From assembly GCA_031287295.1 (NCBI GenBank), contig JAITTH010000079.1, forward strand, positions 1 to 15,909: 15,909 bases of DNA, in the 5' to 3' direction. The notes below the pieces were generated by a model. That model was not told where the DNA came from. It saw nothing but the letters and a program-made list of their open reading frames with translations, and made no database searches. Shown here piece after piece: positions 5,965 to 12,292 of this stretch. Each line of letters starts with the position of its first letter. The stretch's first letter is position 1. The translations under genes and the position numbers were made by a program. The DNA is from Eubacteriales Family XIII. Incertae Sedis bacterium. GTDB taxonomy: Bacteria; Bacillota; Clostridia; Peptostreptococcales; Anaerovoracaceae.

Positions 5965-6708
5965 ATGGGCAAACAGTATTTAGAGGGAATGAGCCGGGAA
6001 GAGCTTGCCGATCTTGTGATTGATTTACTTCATAGAACCGTGATGCATCATGTGTTTTGGTTCAAAGAAGTGGAACATCAAATGGGATTCGAAAAAGCGC
6101 TTGATGTTCTGGATCGGGCATACGAGCAGAGCAAGGGCATCCAACTGAAACGGCTTGGAAAGATTCTCGGATTTTCCCTTACAGAGGGGAAACCGGAACC
6201 TCTACTGGCAATGCCCGAAGAACAGCTGAAAGATTTGGTTGAGGGTGTTGCCACAGGTTGGCTTGCAGGAGACGGGGTCTGGTTTCAGTCTGTAGAATTT
6301 GAAGACGGCATGATGGATGCGAAGCGTTGTAACGATTCATGCTGGGCTTGGTTTTCACCTTTTGAGGCGTGGTCTGTAAAAAGACTCCTGCACCTTCCCA
6401 AAGAGGGTGCAGGCCTCGAGGGGTTGAAAAAAGCGCTTACATATCGACTGTATGCGTACATAAACGAACAATCAATCATCGACGAGAGTCCGAACAGCAT
6501 TCTTTTCCAGATGAACGATTGTCGTGTGCAAAGTGCTCGTACCAAAAAAGGCTTGGAAGATTATCCTTGTAAGTCTGCAGGTTTGGTCGAGTATACGAAT
6601 TTTGCGAAAGCGATTGATCCGAGGATAAAGACCGAATGTGTCGGCTGTCCTCCCGACGCGCACCCAGATGATTGGTATTGTGCGTGGCGGTTTACGATCG
6701 TGGAATAA
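5965..6708 (+). CDS. cysteine-rich protein of unknown function (resembles the DUF6125 / thiazoline-hydrolase-like family)
   Basis: 247 aa, no signal peptide or membrane span. Seven cysteines: C122-x3-C126, C186, C202, C225-x2-C228 and C239. The C-terminal pattern, NDCRVQSARTKKGLEDYPCK (185-203) followed by ECVGCPPDAHPDDWYCAWRF (224-243), matches a family I recall as DUF6125 or the L-2-amino-thiazoline-4-carboxylate-hydrolase-like group from anaerobes; that recognition is from memory. The spacing of Cys and Trp/Tyr residues suggests metal or Fe-S binding. It is tightly coupled to etfA (8-bp gap, start preceded by AGGAG) and precedes the membrane subunits of the pump, so a role in electron transfer, enzyme maturation or thioester handling is possible but unproven. 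Confidence 0.7.
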   Translation: MGKQYLEGMSREELADLVIDLLHRTVMHHVFWFKEVEHQMGFEKALDVLDRAYEQSKGIQLKRLGKILGFSLTEGKPEPLLAMPEEQLKDLVEGVATGWLAGDGVWFQSVEFEDGMMDAKRCNDSCWAWFSPFEAWSVKRLLHLPKEGAGLEGLKKALTYRLYAYINEQSIIDESPNSILFQMNDCRVQSARTKKGLEDYPCKSAGLVEYTNFAKAIDPRIKTECVGCPPDAHPDDWYCAWRFTIVE

Positions 6709-6744
6709 TACTTAATTTATCGGTTATTTTGAAGGAGGAAAAAT

Positions 6745-6876
6745 ATGATTCCAGTAACACCGGTGACGATTGGCGTCGCAGTTGTGGGTGTCGTACTAAT
6801 GGCCATCCTCTACACCATTATGGTGCGGAAAGAGATGAAACCGAAGGACGCAAAGACCCCGGCGGGAAAGGAGTAA
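6745..6876 (+). CDS. 43-aa single-span membrane protein, probable small Gcd subunit
   Basis: An ATG at 6745 after GAAGGAGG (6731-6738) opens a 43-residue frame: a short polar N-terminus (MIPVTPVT), one hydrophobic span (about residues 8-26), then a charged, Lys-rich tail containing KDAKTPAGKE. It ends 4 bp before the next small gene and lies just upstream of gcdB. Related pumps carry small membrane subunits of this kind: the delta subunit of Gcd and OadG, and the extra epsilon subunit (about 55 aa) of Veillonella methylmalonyl-CoA decarboxylase. The role is inferred from size, topology and position. Confidence 0.65.
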   Translation: MIPVTPVTIGVAVVGVVLMAILYTIMVRKEMKPKDAKTPAGKE

Positions 6877-6880
6877 AAAA

Positions 6881-7030
6881 ATGCAAGCAGTTATTTTAGC
6901 ACTTGAAGTTTACTTCTTGGGGTTTGTTATTGCAACGATTATGGCAGCTATCATTAAGCTCATCGTAATCGTAACATCGAAGAAGAAGGCTGCAGCCCCG
7001 GCCGTAGCGAAGGAAGGGGAGGTAAGCTGA
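6881..7030 (+). CDS. gcdD: 49-aa single-span membrane protein, probable delta (OadG/GcdD-like) subunit
   Basis: ATG at 6881, with the GGAAAGGAG at the end of the previous gene as ribosome binding site; TGA at 7028-7030, one base before the gcdB start. The protein is a hydrophobic span (about residues 4-31, LGFVIATIMAAIIKLIVIV) followed by a Lys/Ala/Pro tail (SKKKAAAPAVAKEGE). OadG, MmdD and GcdD subunits have the same plan: membrane anchor, then an Ala/Pro-rich segment that tethers the carboxyltransferase and carrier. Those are usually 80-115 aa, so this is a shortened form. The 43-aa and 49-aa proteins together may replace one longer delta subunit. Confidence 0.7.
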   Translation: MQAVILALEVYFLGFVIATIMAAIIKLIVIVTSKKKAAAPAVAKEGEVS

Positions 7031-7031
7031 T

Positions 7032-8291
7032 ATGGATTTAGCAACACTTTTCCAAGGCATTGGAAGTATGTTCTCACAGGAACCGAAGATCGTCATTGCA
7101 CGTATCGTATTGATGTTCCTTGGTGCAGGCATGGTTTATCTCGGTAAAAAAGAAGTTCTTGAGCCACTCATCATGATCCCCATGGGTATTGGTATGAGTA
7201 TGGTTAATGCCGGCGTGCTTGTAATGAGCCCGGATATGGCAGAATACACAGGACGTGAATTCTCGACACTTTTCTTGGAATCTACGATTACCACAGATAC
7301 TGCTGCCGGGATCTCGAACCTGACAAATATTCTGCAGATCGACTTCCTGCAACCTGTCTTTACATTTACATTTAGTAACGGTCTTATTGCATGCTTGGTC
7401 TTCATGGGTATCGGCGTTATCTCTGACGTCGGAAATCTGATGAAATTCCCGTTTACGAGCATGATTATCGCGATGTTCGCGGAACTCGGAACCATTCTGA
7501 CTTTCCCGCTCGCAGTGAATCTTGGTAACCTTGATATCGGACAGGCAGCTTCTATCGCCATCGTCGGCGGTGCAGACGGTCCTATGGTACTGTTCGCCTC
7601 GCTCATGTTGGCTCCGGACGTATTTGTTCCGATTACCGTTATTGCGTACCTCTATCTGAGTCTATGCTATGGCGGATATCCGTTTATGTGCCGTGCGCTT
7701 ATTCCGAAAGAACTGCGTGGTGCGGTTGTTAAGGTCGCAAACGAAGTCGAGATTACGAGCAATCAGAAACTCACCTTCGACGTGCTTGCCGGAACACTGC
7801 TCTGCTTGCTCTTCCCGGTAGCGGCGCCTCTGTTCATGAGCTTCTTCCTTGGAAATGCCATCAAAGAATCCGGCGTATTCAAGTACATGGAGCTTCTTGA
7901 AAGCACATTCCTTTATACAGCAACCTTCTTCCTCGGACTCCTCCTCGGCGTTCTTTGCGAAGCAGGCACTCTGCTCAATCCGACAATCCTGCCACTTCTT
8001 ATCTTCGGTATCACGGCGCTGTTTATTTCCGGTTGCGGTGGTATCCTTGGTGGTTACATTGTCTACTTTATGAATGGGAAGCACTACAATCCGATTATCG
8101 GTATTGCAGGTGTTTCCTGTGTACCTTCTACGGCAAAAGTTGCGCAGAAGGTCGCGAAAAAGGCCAACAAACGTTGTATTATCCTAAACTATGCGATGGG
8201 TGCGTCGATTTGCGGTGTTATTACCTCCGCAATCCTCACGGGACTTTATATTACCATCGTGCAGCAGGTTATTGCAGACGGCGGTCTTTAA
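7032..8291 (+). CDS. gcdB: sodium-pumping decarboxylase beta subunit (GcdB, OadB family)
   Basis: 419 aa polytopic membrane protein, about 10-11 spans. OadB-family signatures are present: IGVISDVGNL (127-136), GGADGP (179-184) with the key Asp182, and NPIIGIAGVSCVP (353-365). Aligned to Klebsiella OadB from memory, essential Asp203, Tyr229, Asn373, Gly377 and Ser382 correspond to Asp182, Tyr208, Asn353, Gly357 and Ser362; Arg389 is Lys369. It decarboxylates the carboxybiotin on GcdC and exports Na+ (commonly two ions per turnover in this family). GGGGAGG at 7016-7022 inside the previous gene serves as ribosome binding site. Context (GcdA, GctAB) selects glutaconyl-CoA decarboxylase over the oxaloacetate or methylmalonyl-CoA versions. 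Confidence 0.93.
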   Translation: MDLATLFQGIGSMFSQEPKIVIARIVLMFLGAGMVYLGKKEVLEPLIMIPMGIGMSMVNAGVLVMSPDMAEYTGREFSTLFLESTITTDTAAGISNLTNILQIDFLQPVFTFTFSNGLIACLVFMGIGVISDVGNLMKFPFTSMIIAMFAELGTILTFPLAVNLGNLDIGQAASIAIVGGADGPMVLFASLMLAPDVFVPITVIAYLYLSLCYGGYPFMCRALIPKELRGAVVKVANEVEITSNQKLTFDVLAGTLLCLLFPVAAPLFMSFFLGNAIKESGVFKYMELLESTFLYTATFFLGLLLGVLCEAGTLLNPTILPLLIFGITALFISGCGGILGGYIVYFMNGKHYNPIIGIAGVSCVPSTAKVAQKVAKKANKRCIILNYAMGASICGVITSAILTGLYITIVQQVIADGGL

Positions 8292-8302
8292 CCCTATGTC
8301 AT

Positions 8303-8341
8303 AAACTGCTTCCTTATTCAAGTTGAACAAGGAAGCAGTTT
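8303..8341 (+). terminator. perfect 13-bp hairpin between gcdB and gcdA
   Basis: AAACTGCTTCCTT (8303-8315) pairs perfectly with AAGGAAGCAGTTT (8329-8341); the 13-nt loop can fold further (TTCAA/TTGAA). Only TTTG follows, so it is at best a leaky terminator. gcdA lies 49 bp downstream and no convincing promoter is visible between them, so gcdA is probably expressed by read-through or from a processed mRNA. Confidence 0.55.
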
Positions 8342-8389
8342 GTATTCGTTATCGTTTTGCAGTATCACAATTAGAGAAAGGATATTGAA

Positions 8390-10141
8390 ATGGCAGTAAA
8401 ATATGGATTCCCAATGCATCCTTACTTTGAGAAGATGCCGGATATTGGTGAACCTCTGAAGCGCGTTCTGGGTAAGAACGTCGAAGAGATTAAAGCCGTT
8501 GAGGCAGACATCGCAGAGAAAGTAGATGTAATTAAGAACAAGAGCGTTCCGAAAAATCGTACTCCCGAAAACATGAACCCGAAGGGTGAATGGGATGTAT
8601 GGCAACGCATTGAGTATCTGGTAGATCCCGGTACATGGTGCCCGCTTCACACGATTTACAACTGGCGCCATAACGAAGAAGGTCAGTCCAACGTCGTTGA
8701 CGGTCTTGCAAAGATTCGTGGCAAATGGGCAATTGTTATTGCGTTCAACAACCGCGTAATCGCCGGTGCATGGCTTGCAGGTCAGGCAGACAACGTACTG
8801 CGTGTCACGAACATCGCGAAACGTTTGCACCTTCCGTTGGTATGGATTTTGAACTGCTCCGGCGTTAAGCTGAACGAGCAGGAGCTCATCTACCCGAACC
8901 GCAGAGGAAGCGGCGCACCGTTCTTCCGTCATGCGGAACTGCAGAAGCTCGGAATTCCAATCATCGTTGGTTTCTATGGAACAAACCCGGCGGGTGGTGG
9001 CTATCATGCGATCAGCCCCTCGGTTCTCATTGCACATAAAAAGGCAAACATGTCTGTTGGCGGTGCCGGCATCGTGAGCGGTATGTCTCCAAAAGGCTAT
9101 ATCGATGACGAAGTTGCTGCGGGTCTCATCAAGAACACGAGAGCACTGCAGGCGACGCCTCCGGGTCGTGTTGAGATTCATCAGGGCAGCACAGGATTCA
9201 TCCGTGACGTCTGTGAAACAGAAGAAGAAGTCCTCGACGATATCAAGCGTTACATGGATACGCTTCCGGCGTACGATCCCACTTTCTTCCGCGTTGCAGA
9301 ACCGGCAGAACCGAAGTATCCCGGCGAAGATCTGTACAGCATCATCCCGTTCAACCAGAAGCGCAACTATTCCATGCCGGATGTGCTTTCCCGCATCTTC
9401 GACAACAGCGAACACCTTGAATTCCGCCCGGACTATGGCCCCGAAATGTACTGCGGACTTGCAAAGATCGACGGATTCCCGGCAGCGTTCATCGCGAACA
9501 ACTCCGGTCTGTTCACACCTCCGAAGTATGCTGAGTACCCGACGGTCGGTGGCAAGCTGTATCGTGAAGGTCTCATCAAGATGAATGAATTCGTAACCCT
9601 CACAGGTCGCGATCGCATTCCGCTCATCTGGATCCAAGACACCACCGGTATCGACGTTGGCGATACGGCGGAAAAAGCAGAAATGCTCGGTCTCGGAATG
9701 TCCCTCATTTACTCCATCGAGCAGAGCGATAATGCAATGATGGCTGTTGTCCTTCGTAAGGGTGCAGCTGCTGCGCACTACGTTCTCGGCGGACCGCAGG
9801 CGAACAACAACAACTGCATCACACTCGGTACGGCATTGACGGAAATTTACGTCATGCACGGCGAGACCGCTGCAGCTGCTATGTTTGCTCGTCGTCTTGT
9901 TAAGGATGAGGATGACGGCATTGCACTGGATGGCACCATCGCGAAGATGAACGATGTTATCCAACTGTACGAGAAGAAGTCCCGCCCGGCAGATTGCGCA
10001 ATCGAAGGTTATGTTGACGAAATCGTTGACCTCCCGAGACTCCGCGACTACTGCAAGGCATTCGTAGGCTCCTTCTATCAGAATCCGAAGTCCTTCTGTG
10101 CGATTCATCAGGCGATTACGCCCAGAGTCAGCGTTGGTTAA
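8390..10141 (+). CDS. gcdA: glutaconyl-CoA decarboxylase alpha subunit (carboxyltransferase)
   Basis: 583 aa, nearly the length of A. fermentans GcdA (587), with close resemblance along its length by memory alignment. It has two crotonase-fold carboxyltransferase halves. The N-terminal half carries NCSGVK (155-160) and YGTNPAGGGYHAISPS (196-211), the C-terminal half carries WIQDTTGIDVG and RKGAAAAHYVLGGPQ. The enzyme transfers the terminal carboxyl group of glutaconyl-CoA to biotin on GcdC, leaving crotonyl-CoA; it is cytoplasmic but bound to the membrane complex. The start follows AAAGGA at 8377-8382. The C-terminus is a few residues shorter than in A. fermentans. Unusually, it is the last gene of the series while its carrier is first, 6.9 kb upstream. 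Confidence 0.95.
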   Translation: MAVKYGFPMHPYFEKMPDIGEPLKRVLGKNVEEIKAVEADIAEKVDVIKNKSVPKNRTPENMNPKGEWDVWQRIEYLVDPGTWCPLHTIYNWRHNEEGQSNVVDGLAKIRGKWAIVIAFNNRVIAGAWLAGQADNVLRVTNIAKRLHLPLVWILNCSGVKLNEQELIYPNRRGSGAPFFRHAELQKLGIPIIVGFYGTNPAGGGYHAISPSVLIAHKKANMSVGGAGIVSGMSPKGYIDDEVAAGLIKNTRALQATPPGRVEIHQGSTGFIRDVCETEEEVLDDIKRYMDTLPAYDPTFFRVAEPAEPKYPGEDLYSIIPFNQKRNYSMPDVLSRIFDNSEHLEFRPDYGPEMYCGLAKIDGFPAAFIANNSGLFTPPKYAEYPTVGGKLYREGLIKMNEFVTLTGRDRIPLIWIQDTTGIDVGDTAEKAEMLGLGMSLIYSIEQSDNAMMAVVLRKGAAAAHYVLGGPQANNNNCITLGTALTEIYVMHGETAAAAMFARRLVKDEDDGIALDGTIAKMNDVIQLYEKKSRPADCAIEGYVDEIVDLPRLRDYCKAFVGSFYQNPKSFCAIHQAITPRVSVG

Positions 10142-10172
10142 TTAGACGGATTCAAACCACAAATAGGGTTTT

Positions 10173-10204
10173 AAGAAACCGACTCCTCAGGGGGTCGGTT
10201 TCTT
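10173..10204 (+). terminator. intrinsic terminator after gcdA
   Basis: AAGAAACCGAC (10173-10183) pairs with GTCGGTTTCTT (10194-10204); the inner TCC/GGG pairs extend the stem further. The 3' arm ends in TTTCTTG. It lies 32 bp after the gcdA stop codon and plausibly ends the gcd operon. Confidence 0.7.
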
Positions 10205-10220
10205 GTCGAAATGGAGAAAG

Positions 10221-10350
10221 TGTAAGGAAAACCATACATCATTATTGCCTTTGTACGGTATTCATACATATTTGGTTTGACTTCATCATCCTTTTGGAAC
10301 AGGCAGAAAACCCTTCGTGTCAGGAGGGTTTTTTATAATTGTAAGGAAAA
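10221..10350 (+). repeat. 11-bp direct repeat TGTAAGGAAAA, two copies
   Basis: Exact copies at 10221-10231 and 10340-10350, 119 bp apart, flank the second terminator. They lie about 215 and 95 bp upstream of the -24 box of the symporter promoter, within the usual range for sigma-54 enhancer sites. The motif is not itself palindromic, and chance is possible in AT-rich DNA. Confidence 0.4.
10307..10334 (+). terminator. second intrinsic terminator upstream of the symporter promoter
   Basis: AAAACCCT (10307-10314) pairs with AGGGTTTT (10325-10332), with an added G-C pair across one mismatch, and runs into six T followed by ATAATT. It has the best T-tract in this gap and probably stops read-through from gcdA before the sigma-54 promoter at 10439. 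I see no gene between the two terminators. Confidence 0.75.
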
Positions 10351-10438
10351 TTCAAAAAACTATGGAAGTACGCTATTTGTGAAGATTATGTTCAGGATGC
10401 GAAAAAATGGTGAATTATTTCGCAACAAAAATATAAAG

Positions 10439-10456
10439 TTGGTACGGTTTTTGCGT
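10439..10456 (+). promoter_or_regulatory. sigma-54 (-24/-12) promoter of the symporter-gctAB operon
   Basis: TTGGTACG (10439-10446), four bases, TTGCGT (10451-10456) fits YTGGCACG-N4-TTGCW with C to T in the -24 box and one change at the last -12 position; GG and GC are exactly 10 bp apart. Start of transcription near 10466 gives a leader of about 220 nt. A TATAAT hexamer at 10456-10461 overlaps, but no -35 box lies 16-18 bp upstream of it, so RpoN is the better reading. Confidence 0.72.
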
Positions 10457-10514
10457 ATAATAACAATGTACTTATATCTCAAATAGAGAATAAATGTATT
10501 TCGGAAGGGGGTGA

Positions 10515-10616
10515 ATGTCTAAAAAATAAAGAATGACCTACAATTCGATCGCGGCGTTTGCAACTCCGCTCACCGAGATCGAGAAATCACTTATCATAAA
10601 AGCGATTGCTTCATAG
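10515..10616 (+). other. symporter leader with two tiny open frames
   Basis: Within the roughly 220-nt leader, GGAAGGGGGTG (10503-10513) precedes an ATG at 10515 that encodes only Met-Ser-Lys-Lys before TAA (527-529 of the 10,000 block). A second frame at 10533-10616 would encode 27 residues but has no good ribosome binding site of its own. A strong ribosome binding site in front of a four-codon frame could mark a leader peptide affecting downstream translation; expression is unproven. Weak pairings (GATC-GCGG with CCGC-GATC, 10548-10587) give some secondary structure. Confidence 0.3.
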
Positions 10617-10683
10617 GATCCGATTCGAAGGACAATCCGCCGAAACGGCATCAAAGCGTCGCAAAGTAAAGGAGTTATTTTTT

Positions 10684-12174
10684 ATGAGTGCACAAGTAAT
10701 TATCATTATTGCATATTTTGTAATTACCGTAATCATCGGCGTGCTTTCGAACAAGAAGACCAAGAGCTCTGAATCCTTCCATGGTGCAGAACTCGGCGTA
10801 TTCGCAATCGTAGCATCGTCAACGGGAGAGTGGCTCGGTGGAACGTCTACAACAGGCGTATCCGAGTATGGTTTCAACTCCGGTATTTCCGGTGCGTGGT
10901 ACACAGTTGCAAACGGCATTGGCGTTTGCTTCCTGGCAATTTTCTTTGCCAAACTATATCGTAGCTTGAACCAAATTTCGATCAATGGTATCGTTGAAAA
11001 CTTCTTCGGCGTTCGCGCTCGTGTTGTTTCCTCCGTTGCTCTTACGATCGTAATGCTTGCAGTTGGTCTGTCTCAGATGATCGCTGCCGGTAAACTTGGA
11101 CAGTCCATGCTCGATATCGACTTCAATGTTGCTGTTATCGGCTTTGCTGTCATCTTCATCGTCTACACGTTGGCAGGTGGCATGAACGCGGTTGCAAGCA
11201 CGAACAAACTTCACTTGATTGCGATGTATGGCGGCGTTATCGTCGGTCTCATCTTTGCGATTAAGGCAGTTGGCGGCTGGGGCGATTTCACAAGCGGTCT
11301 GAAAGAGGTTGAAGCAGACCTTGCGGCAAAAGGCACAGAGACAAGCTTCTGGAGTCCGATGACCATCGGCTTCCCGAAAGTGTCTTCTTGGCTCATCGCT
11401 TCCTTGCTCGGTGCTTGTACTGCTCAGGCAGGTCTGCAGCCCGTACTTGCGGCGAAAGACGTTCCGACAGCAAGAAAAGCATCCTTCCTCACAGCGCTCT
11501 GCGCAGCACCCTTCGGTCTGTTCACAGCCATGATGGGTATGTCTGCAAGAGTCCTGAACCACACAGATGCAGAGTTTGCTGATAGTCTGCTCAACAAGAC
11601 CACAGGTGTGACGGACGCAAAATTGGCACTTCCGAACCTGATGGGCACAATGCCTGCGGCTGTTGGTGGTATCGTTCTCGCTTCGATTCTCGCGGCGATT
11701 CTTTCGACGGTATCTCCGATTATCCTTGCTGCCGGCACGATGATGTCCAAGGACATCTATGAAAGAGTTTTGAAGCCGGATGCAACAGACAAACAAAAAA
11801 TGTTTACAGCTCGTCTGCTTACAGCACTCTCGGGCGTTGTTTGCTCCATCGGCGCAATCGCTCTCGTAAACCTCACAGCGGTACTCGACATCGTCTATGC
11901 GGCATATTCGCTGCGTGGTGCGATCTTTATCGTACTGCTCCTCGGTATCTACTGGAAGAAATCTTCCGAGAACGGCGCTATCGTTTCCATCGCCTTGACA
12001 ACAATTGTCGCGGTAGTCTGGAAGGTCGTTCAGCTCAACACAGGTGCATATCCGATCAACAACAACATCACAGAAACATATGCAGCTGTTGTTACAGCGT
12101 TTGTTATGACGCTCATCTTCTCCCTTATCTTCCCGGATAAGAAAGACAAGACAAAGCTTCCGAACGCACAGTAG
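10684..12174 (+). CDS. sodium:solute symporter (SSS family), probable importer of the C5 dicarboxylate
   Basis: 496 aa, the usual length, with about 13 hydrophobic spans. It begins MSAQVIIIIAYFVITVIIG; the start at 10684 follows AAAGGAG, whereas the longer frame from 10606 lacks a ribosome binding site. SSS signatures include STGEWLGGTSTTGVSEYGF in span 2 region (about 43-61) and ILSTVSPIILAAGTMMSKDIY (about 343-363), whose Ser/Thr pair corresponds to sodium-site residues of the family. The substrate cannot be read from the sequence. Co-transcription with glutaconate CoA-transferase suggests glutarate, glutaconate or a related acid, taken up with Na+ exported by the Gcd pump. A monocarboxylate or amino acid remains possible. 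Confidence 0.85.
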   Translation: MSAQVIIIIAYFVITVIIGVLSNKKTKSSESFHGAELGVFAIVASSTGEWLGGTSTTGVSEYGFNSGISGAWYTVANGIGVCFLAIFFAKLYRSLNQISINGIVENFFGVRARVVSSVALTIVMLAVGLSQMIAAGKLGQSMLDIDFNVAVIGFAVIFIVYTLAGGMNAVASTNKLHLIAMYGGVIVGLIFAIKAVGGWGDFTSGLKEVEADLAAKGTETSFWSPMTIGFPKVSSWLIASLLGACTAQAGLQPVLAAKDVPTARKASFLTALCAAPFGLFTAMMGMSARVLNHTDAEFADSLLNKTTGVTDAKLALPNLMGTMPAAVGGIVLASILAAILSTVSPIILAAGTMMSKDIYERVLKPDATDKQKMFTARLLTALSGVVCSIGAIALVNLTAVLDIVYAAYSLRGAIFIVLLLGIYWKKSSENGAIVSIALTTIVAVVWKVVQLNTGAYPINNNITETYAAVVTAFVMTLIFSLIFPDKKDKTKLPNAQ

Positions 12175-12190
12175 TAAAGTTCAGAATTTC

Positions 12191-12260
12191 TCGGGTTCAT
12201 TCCCGAAAAGCACAGGTTATATTTCCCGGACATGCCAGTCGTGTCCGGGAAAAAATAACC
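12191..12260 (+). repeat. double hairpin between the symporter gene and gctA
   Basis: A small stem TCGGG (12191-12195) with CCCGA (12202-12206) is followed by a large one. In the large stem TTTCCCGGACA (12222-12232) pairs perfectly with TGTCCGGGAAA (12242-12252), and the outer GGTTAT (12215-12220) pairs with ATAACC (12255-12260). No T-tract follows, so it is not an intrinsic terminator on this strand. Its length and symmetry suggest an mRNA processing or stability element, or a protein-binding palindrome, ahead of gctA. Confidence 0.55.
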
Positions 12261-12292
12261 TCGTAAAGGCACATGAATATGGAGGTATCTGA

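Noticed and set aside
10277..10486. 69-aa open frame before the symporter
   Set aside because: It spans a clear intrinsic terminator and the RpoN promoter and has no ribosome binding site.
10533..10616. 27-codon frame whose start loosely resembles the N-terminus of dihydrodipicolinate synthase
   Set aside because: The similarity covers about ten residues, there is no ribosome binding site, and no remnant of the rest of the gene follows; probably chance.
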